From Fimbriimonadia bacterium (GTDB taxonomy: Bacteria; Armatimonadota; Fimbriimonadia; Fimbriimonadales; GBS-DC): a stretch of DNA of 64,000 nucleotides. Made by a program: the position numbers and the translations under genes. Every line of letters starts with the position of its first letter. Position 1 is the stretch's first letter. Of this stretch, positions 43,937 to 52,749 are shown piece by piece. Below the pieces are notes generated by a model that was not told where the DNA came from, made no database searches, and saw only the letters and a program-made list of their open reading frames with translations. Location: the NCBI GenBank assembly GCA_026129765.1, contig JAHCHP010000003.1, positions 1-64,000 of the forward strand, read 5' to 3'.

Positions 43937-46695
43937 TGTTGAATCACTGCCTCCCAAGTGAGCGTCTCTATCTGTTTCAACAATTTCTCATCCAGATCGT
44001 AGCCTTTACCAAGCAGTTCCCACTGTCCTGCCCTGCGTACTCTTTGAGACAAGGTCGCGCGTTCAAGGTTCAAACGGCGGAGCGCGATCTGCTTGGCGCG
44101 CTCAAAATCGCTGGGTTCAGGCGCGATGGCTCGAAAACGCTGTTCGGAAGCGTTCTTAGCATCTTGAGATATGCTGGAGTCGAATTGCATATACGCTCCC
44201 CATCCCAAGCCGCCACCCCACACCTCCACAAAAGAACCGATTTCATAGCCGAAACCTTGCTGTTCTCGCAATGCTTGGAACAGCGCGCTCCCTTTACCTT
44301 CACCTATCAGCGCGCTTAGAACGAGAGCCGCGGCATACTCTTCTGGTGTCCAAGCATGTTCATAACGCGCCAACGCCCAATAACCGGCTGGCGCAGTGCC
44401 GCTTTGGGCAAGGCTAACAGTAGCGATTGCGGGCGGTAGTGTGGTATCAACAGCCAGTTTCGCGCCCGGCGATTCAAGCGATTCAAAGCGTTTGCGCGCT
44501 ATCTCCAAAATAGTCTCTGGGTCCAAATCGCCGCCCGCTATCAACAAAACATTTTGGGGGCGAATAAAACTCTTGTAGAACCGCTCCAGTTCGCGCAAGG
44601 AGATGGAACGGATACTCGCTGGGGTTCCCAAAAGCGGGCTGCTGAGCGCATGGCTGTTGAAAAGCCCCTTGCGAACATGCTCCATGACCTGCCGGTAGCC
44701 TTGATCTTTGGGATGATTCATTTGCCATAGCAGCGAGGCGCGCGCTCGGTTCAAACTCGCTGAGTCAAACCTCGCTCGAAACACCCCTTCTACCAGCAGA
44801 GACAGCGCGCTATCGACGCGCTCTTCGTTCGTATAAATCTCGATTCTCAGGTAATCCGCTTCTCGAATCACCTGTACCCTGGAGGCGGTCTGTCCTATGC
44901 GATAAGGCATCGTGCCTTCCGTTTCATTTTCACTGTTGGCAAACAATAGTTCTGCGATAAGCGCGCCTATTCCTGGAGAAAAATCTTGTTCTTCTGCCAG
45001 CCCCAACCGAATCAAGAGATGGAGCGATATCCCTTCTTCGTTGGGTTCAGGCATTGCGAGCAACTTCATACCGTTTGCCAGAATACGAGTCTGCGGCGGA
45101 ATCGGTTCACGGGAGCGTTTGGGAGGCGCAGGCAGGGTTCGTATCGGCGCGTCCAGACCCGCGCGCGGTTCCACTTCGGGGAACATTCTTCTTAGGAACT
45201 GTTCAAACGTCAGTTTGTCTAATTCGGTCTGCCAGTTTTGGCTAAGGTCAGAAAGTTCCAGACACTCGTACAACGCCGCTTGACGCGCCCATTGGGTCAG
45301 GTCTTTGCGCAGCCATTCTTGTTGGATTTGCAGGCGTTGTTTGGCGCGTTGGAACTGCTCAAGCGTCAGGGCATCAGGCAGTTGTAAAAAGTTGGCTCTT
45401 ATCTCTTTTTCTAAGGCGTTCAACTGCTGAGGCTCCGTGTCAAAAACGCATGTGATCAAGCCTTGAGAAAAACGCGGCAAATAGTCGGATGTGCAGGACC
45501 GGAACAGCCGTTCTTCTTGTTTTTTTTGAAAGAAGACGCCATGAACGGGATCGCACAATATCTCCTTAAGAATGAGTCCCACCAATACTGCCTCTGCTGA
45601 ACTGGCTTCCGGCACACGAATGCCCAACCCGCCAACACCATAACGCCCCGTTTTTTCAGTCATCCAAACCAGTCGTTCAACGGAGTCTGAAACGGCGGGC
45701 GATGTTTCCCTCTCCGTGAGGTTGCCCTCCTTTGTTCCTCGTGAACGGGGGATATACTCCCTCCCCGTCCAAGTGAAAGGGCGGGGAGGGAGACTCATAA
45801 AACGAACAGCAGATGCCTCGGCTACGCTCGGCATGACACGATTGGCAACAGCAGATGCCTCGGCTACGCTCGGCATGACACGGTTGGCTAAGCCGGTTCC
45901 CCTTGCTTGCAGGGGGAACCTTAAGGAGGGGGTAATATTCACAGATTGAATTCCCGTGTTCGTGGCAAGGACGCTTGTCGCGCTTGCGTCGTTCTCCCGC
46001 GCTTCTTCACCCGATTCCCACACCGACTTCAGCACCTGCTGAGCGCGCGCCATGTCTGCGTTCCCCGAAAGAAGGATCAACATGTGGGCTGGCAAATAAT
46101 TGCGCTGGTGGAACTGCAAGATCGTGTCTCGGCTCAACGAATTCAAAACCGTTTTGTCGCCCAACACCGGACGCGCATAGGGGGTTTCTTTGAAGGCTTC
46201 GGAATAAAGTGACTGACGCATGCGCTTTACGGGATCGCTGTCTGAAAGCGCGTACTCATGTTTAGCGACGACTTGGCGTTCCCGCTCCAACTCTTCGGAG
46301 GGGATCAGCGGTTCCAACACGTGATCCAATATCAGCCGCAGCGCAATTTCCCAATGCGTTGCGGGGATGGTGGTGGAATAGCGAGTCCAATCCCGTTCGG
46401 TGCTGGCTTCCAAAACCGCCCCTTTCGTTTCCAGAGTTCGGTCCAGCGTTCCTGAAGGATGGCGTTTGGAGCCTTTGAAAATCATATGCTCCAGCAGGTG
46501 CGCCGCGCCGTTGGTTTCGGTGGTTTCAGCCGACACCCCAGCGCGTATCCATATCTCTATGGCGACTCGTTTCTCATGAGGAATTTCATCTACCAGTAAC
46601 CGCGCGCCATTCGAGAAACGATGTTCTTTGAGAGGCGCGCCTATCGCGCAAAGGGCGAGCGCGCAAGAGAATAGGAGAAGCAAAGAACGAGCCAC
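43918..46695 (-). CDS. Secreted two-domain M16 zinc protease with in-frame repeat insertion
   Basis: 925 residues from GTG 46695, chosen because it directly follows the namZ stop, has AGGGGAGG upstream and gives a signal peptide (VARSLLLLFSCALALCAIGA). The first M16 pair has HLLEH (66-70) and the ligand Glu at 139 in ERERQVV, so is active. The second half pair (about 530-925) lacks the motif. Between the N- and C-modules of the first half, residues about 245-335 are translated dispersed repeat: NRVMPSVAEASAV occurs twice. The protein family usually acts in the periplasm on peptides. Whether the insertion impairs folding is open. Confidence 0.85.
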   Translation of the reverse strand: MARSLLLLFSCALALCAIGAPLKEHRFSNGARLLVDEIPHEKRVAIEIWIRAGVSAETTETNGAAHLLEHMIFKGSKRHPSGTLDRTLETKGAVLEASTERDWTRYSTTIPATHWEIALRLILDHVLEPLIPSEELERERQVVAKHEYALSDSDPVKRMRQSLYSEAFKETPYARPVLGDKTVLNSLSRDTILQFHQRNYLPAHMLILLSGNADMARAQQVLKSVWESGEEARENDASATSVLATNTGIQSVNITPSLRFPLQARGTGLANRVMPSVAEASAVANRVMPSVAEASAVRFMSLPPRPFTWTGREYIPRSRGTKEGNLTERETSPAVSDSVERLVWMTEKTGRYGVGGLGIRVPEASSAEAVLVGLILKEILCDPVHGVFFQKKQEERLFRSCTSDYLPRFSQGLITCVFDTEPQQLNALEKEIRANFLQLPDALTLEQFQRAKQRLQIQQEWLRKDLTQWARQAALYECLELSDLSQNWQTELDKLTFEQFLRRMFPEVEPRAGLDAPIRTLPAPPKRSREPIPPQTRILANGMKLLAMPEPNEEGISLHLLIRLGLAEEQDFSPGIGALIAELLFANSENETEGTMPYRIGQTASRVQVIREADYLRIEIYTNEERVDSALSLLVEGVFRARFDSASLNRARASLLWQMNHPKDQGYRQVMEHVRKGLFNSHALSSPLLGTPASIRSISLRELERFYKSFIRPQNVLLIAGGDLDPETILEIARKRFESLESPGAKLAVDTTLPPAIATVSLAQSGTAPAGYWALARYEHAWTPEEYAAALVLSALIGEGKGSALFQALREQQGFGYEIGSFVEVWGGGLGWGAYMQFDSSISQDAKNASEQRFRAIAPEPSDFERAKQIALRRLNLERATLSQRVRRAGQWELLGKGYDLDEKLLKQIETLTWEAVIQQWEVNR
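45702..45963. repeat. Dispersed repeat block inside the M16 coding frame
   Basis: Two AGCAGATGCCTCGGCTACGC units (45808-45891), the GGTTCCCC/GGGGAACC hairpin (45895-45920), an ATTCCCGTGTTCGTGG relative near 45949 and CCTCCCCG/CGGGGAGG arms at 45760-45790. All are types otherwise found between genes. The block of about 261 bp (87 codons) leaves the M16 frame open. Confidence 0.8.
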
Positions 46696-46714
46696 GGCGA
46701 CAGGCTGCCTCCCC

Positions 46715-47839
46715 TCAATACAACAAATACGATTTTCGCCGCGTTTTGAAGCCACGGGTATGACGATCCATCAAGGCGAGAATGTCATTTACGGGCGCGC
46801 CCTCCATAACCCGCTGATGACATTCACGGTTCGCGAACAGTCCCAACATACGTTCTGCCTGCCAATCGCGCGCATACAGTTTGCGGAGCGTGAGCGCGAG
46901 CTGGATGCCCAAGCGAACGGGTCTCAAACGCGAACGGTCGGTGATAAACATCGAGACGCCCTCGCAGCGTTTCTCTTTATGAGTGCTGTAAGTGGGCGTA
47001 AAGACCAGCGGCGTGAACCGGATACCCGGCTCCTTCAGGTTATTCAACGCGTCTGCCAGAACCCTGCCTTGAATCCACGGCGCGCCGATCACTTCAAAAG
47101 GCGTGTCGGTTCCGCGCCCCACCGATAAGTTGGTGCCTTCCAGAAGTCCCACACCGGGATAGAGCAAGGCTTGCTGAAGACGACGCATATTGGGAGAAGG
47201 ATTGACCCAATAGAGACCACACGCATCCAAAAAGTGAGTTCGCTGCCAACCCTCACAAGACACAACCACCAACTCACAGCCGATTTTCTTTTCCGCATTG
47301 AACATGCGCGCCAATTCGCCGACCGTCATGCCGTGCCGCAAAGGGATGGTATGGTAGGCGGTGAATCCGAGCCGGTCGGTATCTGCCAAGGGGCCCTCGA
47401 CATCCACCCCATTGATCGGATTGACGCGGTCTAACACAACGCAGGGAATCTTCGCTTCCGCGCATGCCTCCATCGCCAAGCCCATGGTGCTGATGTAGGT
47501 ATAGAAGCGGCAGCCGATGTCCTGAATGTCATATACCAACACATCCACATTTCTCAGTTGTTCTTGGGTGGGCTTTTTGCGTTCTCCATAGAGGCTGTAG
47601 ATCGGCAGTCCGGTTGCGGGATCGATGCCATCCGGCACATTTTCGTCCAGATGACCTTGAAAGCCATGTTCCGGGCTGAAAAGGGTGGTGACGCTGTATT
47701 TTTTCGCCTGCAATACCGAGAGCGTGGGGCGCAGATCGGCGGTTAAGCCGGTATGATTGGAGAGCAGTCCCACACGCTTATTTTTCAACAGGTCCAGTCC
47801 CTGTTTGTCGATGAGATCAATGCCGTTGAGGGTGTTCAT
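46715..47839 (-). CDS. namZ: Exo-beta-N-acetylmuramidase NamZ (DUF1343)
   Basis: 374 residues. GIDLIDKQGLDLLKNKRVGLLSNHTG near the start (core KRVGLLSNHTG), FSPEHGFQG, VYDIQDIGCRFYTYI and ISTMGLAMEA, then LDRVNPING match DUF1343, shown in Bacillus and others to release N-acetylmuramic acid from the non-reducing end of peptidoglycan fragments. No signal peptide is seen, so it may act in the cytoplasm on recycled fragments. Start overlaps the M20 stop by ATGA. Confidence 0.9.
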   Translation of the reverse strand: MNTLNGIDLIDKQGLDLLKNKRVGLLSNHTGLTADLRPTLSVLQAKKYSVTTLFSPEHGFQGHLDENVPDGIDPATGLPIYSLYGERKKPTQEQLRNVDVLVYDIQDIGCRFYTYISTMGLAMEACAEAKIPCVVLDRVNPINGVDVEGPLADTDRLGFTAYHTIPLRHGMTVGELARMFNAEKKIGCELVVVSCEGWQRTHFLDACGLYWVNPSPNMRRLQQALLYPGVGLLEGTNLSVGRGTDTPFEVIGAPWIQGRVLADALNNLKEPGIRFTPLVFTPTYSTHKEKRCEGVSMFITDRSRLRPVRLGIQLALTLRKLYARDWQAERMLGLFANRECHQRVMEGAPVNDILALMDRHTRGFKTRRKSYLLY

Positions 47840-49185
47840 AGGTTTGCCATCGCCTCGAACATGCGCGCATAGACGCGGATCATCTTTTTCATGCTCTCAA
47901 TCGACATCCGCTCGTCCGGTTCATGCGCGTTGCCGTCCCCTTTGAAACCTGCGCCAATCGCGACCAGATTCGGCATCACACGCGCATAGGTTCCACCACC
48001 CATCGTGCCGGGTTCTGTCATGTCGCCCGTTTCTTCACGGTAGGCATTAATCAGTGCTTGCACAAACGGCGTATCCAACGGCACATAGAGCGGGGGGGTG
48101 TGGGTGGCGCGCGCTAAATGGAAACCGGAACGCTTCATTTCAGGCTCCAACTTTTCTTTCAAAGCGTCCAAGCTCCAAGTGACAGGATAGCGAATGTTGA
48201 ACACGCATTGCACGCGGTTGCCATCGTAGTTGAAAATGCCCAGATTGGAGGTCAACGCGCCCGACTGCTCATCCCGGTGAGCGATTCCTAAACCGGAACC
48301 ATCTAAATGGCTGCCCCATTTCAACACATCGTCCATCCAACTGTCGGGCAGGTTCAGCGGTTGCAACGCTTCGATCATGCGCGTTACCGCGTTGACTCCT
48401 TCGCTTGGAGTGCTGCCATGCGCCGATTTCCCATGCGCAATGACCTTCCAGCCTCCAGCCGCTTGTTCCAGTTCGATGCCTTCGCCTGTTATCGCAGGCT
48501 TTTCGCTCACGCTTAAAATCGCTTCCACCCGGTCGGGAACCATGTTATGCCGTTCGCCGCCGGACATGCTTTTCAGCGGTGACCCATTAGAATTCGCCGA
48601 TTTCTCGATAAACAGGTTACTGATCCCTTTTTCGCCATAGACCAGTGGGAAACCGGCATCCGGGCTGACACCGCAAACAGGTCGCTCCGGTTCGTGCTTT
48701 AAGTAATATGCCATACAATCCCAACCGCTCTCTTCATCGCAGCCAACAATCACACGGATTCGGCGTTTGAGCGGAACTCCCAACTCTTTCAAAGCGCGGA
48801 CCGCATAGATGGAGGCTAAGGTGGCTCCCTTATCATCGGTCGCGCCGCGCGCATAGATATAGCCGTCCTTTATCTCTGCGCCGAAGGGGTCCATCGTCCA
48901 GTTATTGCCCACAGGCACGACATCCACATGGCTGAGGGTCGCGATCATCTCCGCGCCTTCACCGGTTTCTAAATGCGCGGCGTATCCGTCAAAATCCTTC
49001 ACGCGAAAGCCGTCCCGATTGCCTAAGTCGATGACGACATCCAACGCTTCGCGAACGCCTTGACCGAAGGGCGCGTTGGGAACGGGGTCTGATTTCACGC
49101 TTTGCGCGCGCAGTAAACGCTGAAAATCAGCGATCATTTCGTCGGTATGCTGCTCAATCCAGTTCAATAACAGTTCTCTATCCAA
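47836..49185 (-). CDS. M20-family dipeptidase (PepV/Sapep type)
   Basis: 449 residues from TTG 49185 (LDRELLLNW) with GGAGAGGAGAT upstream; a start at 49233 would lie beyond the ribosome site and overlap the divergent promoter. Zinc ligands: SHVDVVPVG (His, Asp), ARGATDDKG (Asp), GCDEESGWDC (Glu-Glu), SPDAGFP and the late His in NAHEPDE. PepV-like enzymes cleave dipeptides with an N-terminal hydrophobic or beta-Ala residue. First gene of the operon with namZ. Confidence 0.9.
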   Translation of the reverse strand: MDRELLLNWIEQHTDEMIADFQRLLRAQSVKSDPVPNAPFGQGVREALDVVIDLGNRDGFRVKDFDGYAAHLETGEGAEMIATLSHVDVVPVGNNWTMDPFGAEIKDGYIYARGATDDKGATLASIYAVRALKELGVPLKRRIRVIVGCDEESGWDCMAYYLKHEPERPVCGVSPDAGFPLVYGEKGISNLFIEKSANSNGSPLKSMSGGERHNMVPDRVEAILSVSEKPAITGEGIELEQAAGGWKVIAHGKSAHGSTPSEGVNAVTRMIEALQPLNLPDSWMDDVLKWGSHLDGSGLGIAHRDEQSGALTSNLGIFNYDGNRVQCVFNIRYPVTWSLDALKEKLEPEMKRSGFHLARATHTPPLYVPLDTPFVQALINAYREETGDMTEPGTMGGGTYARVMPNLVAIGAGFKGDGNAHEPDERMSIESMKKMIRVYARMFEAMANL

Positions 49186-49220
49186 TGTTATCTCCTCTCC
49201 TTGCGGTAAAATTATACACG

Positions 49221-50600
49221 ATGGATACCGCAATCTTACTGGCAGCCGGAAAAAGCGAACGATTTTTTCCTTTTAATGCGACGCGCAACAAGTCCGCCGC
49301 CCCGATCATGAACAAGCCTGCCATTCGTCGATTGGCAGAAGAAATGCTGGAGTCGGGCTTTACACGGCTGGTCGTTGTGGTGGGTGAACATGAAGGCTCG
49401 GTTCGCGCCGCTCTGCGCGATCTGCCTGCGCCGATTGCCTTCGTTCGGCAGGGCGCACCCCACGGAACCGCAACCGCCGTCTTGAACGCTGCGCCTCTGA
49501 TTGGCGAACAACCGGTGCTGGTGGCTTATGGCGATGTCGTTGTTCAGCCGGGCAACGCTGCCCGGTTTCGCCAGACTTTTTTGGAGAGCGGCGCGCTGGC
49601 GGCGGCTTTGATGCAACCGATGGAGGGTTTCTATGACCCCCGCGATTGGATCGGCGCGCGCGTGAAAGAGGACACAATACAAGCCTTTGAAGGGCACAGC
49701 ACCGATAACAACCACCGATTGGGTGGTATGTTCTGCTTTCAGCCGGAGGTATTCCGAACACTCAGCGCGCATCCCGGCTTAATGACGAGCGTTCCTGTGG
49801 GTGGCATGCCGCCTATCGAGTCGGATTTGGCGCAAACCTTGCAAATGTTAGTAGAGGATGGGCGCGAAGTCTTAGCCGTTCCCGTGGAAGGCTTTTTGGT
49901 TGATCTGGATAAGCCTTGGCATTTATGGGAGGCGAATGCGCGCTGGCTGAATTATGAGTCGGAGCGGTTAGAGCGGGATCAGGTGGCGAACGATGCGCAA
50001 ATCGATGACTCGGCAGAAATCGAGGGTAAGGTGGTAGTGGAGTCCGGGGCGCAGATCGGCAAGCGGGTCGTGATCAAAGGGAACGCCTTTATCGGCAAGG
50101 AGACGCGGGTGATAAACGGCGCGATTTTGAATGGGTTCTGCGCGATTGGCGCGCGTTCCCGAATCAGCGACTACTGTATGGTGTCGGGCGGCACGGTGGT
50201 GGGCAACGGCTGTATTGTGGGGCATGATGCGGAGATGGAAGGCGTGATGTTGGACGGTTCCTTCCTGTATCATTATTGCGAGGTGATGGGCGTGGTTGGG
50301 CAGAAGGTTGATTTGGGAGCGGCGACCGTTTGCGGCACACTGCGCTTTGATGATGATGAGACGCTGCACAAAGTCAATGGGCGCAGGGAGAAGCCCGAAT
50401 TCGGCGCGAACGGCACTTATTTCGGCGACTTCTCGCGTACTGGAGTCAATGTGATCACGATGCCGGGCGTCAAGATCGGTTCATACAGCTGCATCGGCGC
50501 GGGCGTTGTCGTTTATGAAGATGTGCCAGACCGGAAACTGGTCTTGTTGAAACAGGAACTGATCGTCAAAGACTGGGGACCGGAGCGGTATGGCTGGTGA
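49221..50600 (+). CDS. GlmU-like bifunctional sugar nucleotidyltransferase with left-handed beta-helix
   Basis: 459 residues from ATG 49221, which lies 8 nt after TAAAAT (49207-49212) and is therefore leaderless. N-terminal nucleotidyltransferase: ILLAAGKSERFFPF, then KSAAPIMNKPAIRRLAEEML (core NKSAAPIMNKP); C-terminal hexapeptide repeats (about 255-420). The start GKSERF rather than GxGTRM and the tail ending differ from standard GlmU, so the sugar may not be GlcNAc-1-P. It is divergent from the M20/namZ operon, consistent with a cell-wall sugar role. Confidence 0.8.
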   Translation: MDTAILLAAGKSERFFPFNATRNKSAAPIMNKPAIRRLAEEMLESGFTRLVVVVGEHEGSVRAALRDLPAPIAFVRQGAPHGTATAVLNAAPLIGEQPVLVAYGDVVVQPGNAARFRQTFLESGALAAALMQPMEGFYDPRDWIGARVKEDTIQAFEGHSTDNNHRLGGMFCFQPEVFRTLSAHPGLMTSVPVGGMPPIESDLAQTLQMLVEDGREVLAVPVEGFLVDLDKPWHLWEANARWLNYESERLERDQVANDAQIDDSAEIEGKVVVESGAQIGKRVVIKGNAFIGKETRVINGAILNGFCAIGARSRISDYCMVSGGTVVGNGCIVGHDAEMEGVMLDGSFLYHYCEVMGVVGQKVDLGAATVCGTLRFDDDETLHKVNGRREKPEFGANGTYFGDFSRTGVNVITMPGVKIGSYSCIGAGVVVYEDVPDRKLVLLKQELIVKDWGPERYGW

Positions 50601-50627
50601 TCAGCCTCTCTTTTTGAGGAACTCAAA

Positions 50628-52016
50628 ATGACTTTCCAAATTGAAAAACTCATTCGTTCTGGTGAAAGCGAAACTGTTGAATTCAAGCAATCAACGGGAG
50701 AAATAAAAGAAATTCTCCAAACAATATGCGCATTTGCAAACTCCCATGGTGGGGTTATTTTGGTTGGGGTTGGCGACCAGGGCGATGTTGTTGGGGTAAA
50801 TATTGGCAAAGGTACATTGGAGTCGCTGGTCAACACTATCCAGCAGCAGACCGATCCTAAAGTTTTTCCTTCCCTCAACAAGATCGAATTAGAAGGTAAG
50901 AGTATTCTCGTGCTTCAAGTGGAAGAAAGTCCGATCAAACCCATACTCATAAAGGGAAGGGGTTATAGGCGAGTGGGTCGCAATAATCATATTTTGTCAA
51001 GCGCTGAGGTCGCGAACCTTTCTCTTTTCAGTCGTCGTATGTCTTGGGATGCGGGTCCTGCAGAAAATCTTTCTTTAGAAGATGTAGAGCCAAAAGCCTT
51101 ACACGAGTGGCTGTCGTTGGCGCGGCGAGAACGAAGCTTGGATGTTAATCTTGACACACCGTTGGAAGATATATTAATCAAATTAGACCTTTTGAGAGAG
51201 GGTCAGCTTACTCGAGCTGCCATCTTGCTTTTTGGCAAAGAACCACAACGCTTTCTACGACAGTCTGAGGTCAGGGTTGCCCGGTTTAAGGGCAACAATC
51301 CTCTTCATTTTTTGGACATGAAGGTGATTGAAGGGCGAATCATCGATCAAAGAGAAGCGATCATGGATTTCATTCAAAGGCATATTCGAATGGAAGCCAC
51401 AATTGAAGGATTAGACAGACAAGAACGATGGGAATACCCTCTACCTGCACTGCGAGAAGCGGTCACCAATGCTCTCTGTCATCGAGATTATGGTGACGCT
51501 GGCAATGTGCAGGTGAGAATTTTTGATGATCGGTTGGAAGTTTGGAGTCCCGGCACTTTGCCTCTTGGTGTGACTTTAGAAAGTTTGAGAGTATCGCATA
51601 ACTCCATGCCTCGGAACCGTTTGGTCGCTTATGCACTCTTTTTGGTAAAATATATCGAACAATGGGGAACAGGGACCTTGCGGATGATGGAGGATTGTAA
51701 AGAAGCAGGACTTCCTGAACCGGAATTCACGGAAAGAGGAACCGCTTTTGTCGTTTCATTTTACAACAAGCAACTGACACGCGCTCATTTAGAGAGTTTA
51801 GGATTGAGTGATAGGCAAATCGTTGCGGTTGAATATGCTCGTCTACAGGGACGAATTACTAATCAGGAATATGTGCAGCTCACAAAGGTTTCACGTCGCA
51901 CTGCTACGACTGAATTGAAAAAGCTGGAAGATATGGGTCTGTTAACATCGCAAGGAGGAGGACGCTCTCTTTATTACATTCTTAGTAAACGAGTAGGCAC
52001 TGGGTCAAACCAATAA
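50628..52016 (+). CDS. AlbA_2/Schlafen-type ATP-binding transcriptional regulator
   Basis: 462 residues. The AlbA_2 domain (1-130) has ESETVEFKQS, ICAFANSHGGVILVGVGD and GRGYRRVGRNN. The middle is an HATPase_c_4 region with LREAVTNALCHRDY and IFDDRLEVWSPGTLP. The end (about 395-462) is a winged helix (TNQEYVQLTKVSRRTATTELKKLE, core VSRRTATTELKKL). Such proteins are often called RecG-like regulators; their target is unknown. Composition is AT-richer than neighbours, a sign of transfer. Directly followed by a TTGCGCGA array. Confidence 0.85.
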   Translation: MTFQIEKLIRSGESETVEFKQSTGEIKEILQTICAFANSHGGVILVGVGDQGDVVGVNIGKGTLESLVNTIQQQTDPKVFPSLNKIELEGKSILVLQVEESPIKPILIKGRGYRRVGRNNHILSSAEVANLSLFSRRMSWDAGPAENLSLEDVEPKALHEWLSLARRERSLDVNLDTPLEDILIKLDLLREGQLTRAAILLFGKEPQRFLRQSEVRVARFKGNNPLHFLDMKVIEGRIIDQREAIMDFIQRHIRMEATIEGLDRQERWEYPLPALREAVTNALCHRDYGDAGNVQVRIFDDRLEVWSPGTLPLGVTLESLRVSHNSMPRNRLVAYALFLVKYIEQWGTGTLRMMEDCKEAGLPEPEFTERGTAFVVSFYNKQLTRAHLESLGLSDRQIVAVEYARLQGRITNQEYVQLTKVSRRTATTELKKLEDMGLLTSQGGGRSLYYILSKRVGTGSNQ

Positions 52017-52064
52017 TTGCGCGAATTGCGCGATTATTGCGCGATTATTGCGCGAATTGCGCGA
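52017..52064. repeat. Five TTGCGCGA units in a 9-11-11-9 spacing
   Basis: Units at 52017, 52026, 52037, 52048 and 52057, starting right after the stop of the AlbA_2 gene and ending 13 bp before the DedA stop. The core GCGC is palindromic, so each unit could bind a dimer. It could be an operator, a slip-prone coding remnant or a terminator. Confidence 0.85.
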
Positions 52065-52076
52065 TTAACCAGTCAT

Positions 52077-52670
52077 TCAAAACAGATACTTCACCGCCAC
52101 GAAGCCCAGAATGAGCAGTGCCATAAACGCCACGGCTAACTTGTCAAAATATTTTTCTATCGCATCTTTGATGGGCGCGCCAAACTTCCAAATGAGACTT
52201 GACACAATAAAGAAGCGCAACCCGCGCCCAATCACGGAAGCCAAGAAAAAGGGCAGGACCGGCATTTGAGTCGCGCCTGCCGCAATCGTCGCGACCTTAT
52301 AAGGAATAGGCGTGAAAGCGGCTGCCACCAGGAACCAGACCCCCCACTCACCTTGATAAGCGGTTTCAATGCGTTTCCAATACTCTTCGGCATGATAAAT
52401 TTCGACAATACGGTTGCCGACGGTCTCCATCAGCGCGAACCCAATATAGTAGCCGAACAACCCGCCCATCGACGAGCCCAGCGTGCAGTTCAAAGCATAG
52501 ATAAAGGCTCTTGCTGGGACCAGCACACCCATGGCAATCAACAATACATCGGGAGGAATGGGGAAGAAAGATGCCTCTGCAAACGCCAGAACAAACAAGG
52601 CAGATGGGGCATATGGTTTCTGCGCAAAACCTTCAACCCAATCTTTCATACGCCTCAACCACTTTATCAT
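52077..52670 (-). CDS. DedA/YqaA-family membrane protein
   Basis: 197 residues with about five hydrophobic segments. FAEASFFPIPPDVLLIAMG and AAFTPIPYKVATIAAGAT are the DedA-type repeats with conserved Pro and Arg/Lys. Members of the wider family flip lipids such as undecaprenyl phosphate or affect membrane energetics; a specific role is not known for YqaA. ATG 52670 lies 8 nt after TACAAT, so it is leaderless; a second ATG is at 52649. Confidence 0.85.
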   Translation of the reverse strand: MIKWLRRMKDWVEGFAQKPYAPSALFVLAFAEASFFPIPPDVLLIAMGVLVPARAFIYALNCTLGSSMGGLFGYYIGFALMETVGNRIVEIYHAEEYWKRIETAYQGEWGVWFLVAAAFTPIPYKVATIAAGATQMPVLPFFLASVIGRGLRFFIVSSLIWKFGAPIKDAIEKYFDKLAVAFMALLILGFVAVKYLF

Positions 52671-52678
52671 AGGCGGGA

Positions 52679-52711
52679 ATTGTACCTGAAAGCTTACAAG
52701 TGAGGTATACT
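52679..52711. promoter_or_regulatory. Divergent -10 boxes for dedA-like and egtD genes
   Basis: Minus strand TACAAT at 52679-52684 is 8 nt before the dedA-like ATG. Plus strand TATACT at 52706-52711 serves egtD: an ATG at 52719 is 7 nt away but out of frame, so the egtD leader is about 30 nt with GGAAAGGAAA before ATG 52750. Confidence 0.6.
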
Positions 52712-52749
52712 ACTGCTCATGCGCGCCCCCGCGCTCCACGGAAAGGAAA

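Noticed and set aside
43388..44319. Plus-strand open frames opposite mpg and the M16 gene
   Set aside because: They are antisense frames of well-recognised genes, without protein-like composition or ribosome sites.
49186..49220. Longer start of the GlmU-like protein at 49185
   Set aside because: The nucleotidyltransferase fold begins at ATG 49221, which sits 8 nt after a -10 box; the longer form would also cover the divergent ribosome site.
52017..52064. Short regular repeat considered as a CRISPR-like array
   Set aside because: Units are 8 bp with 1-3 bp gaps, far too short for repeat-spacer structure, and no cas gene is present.
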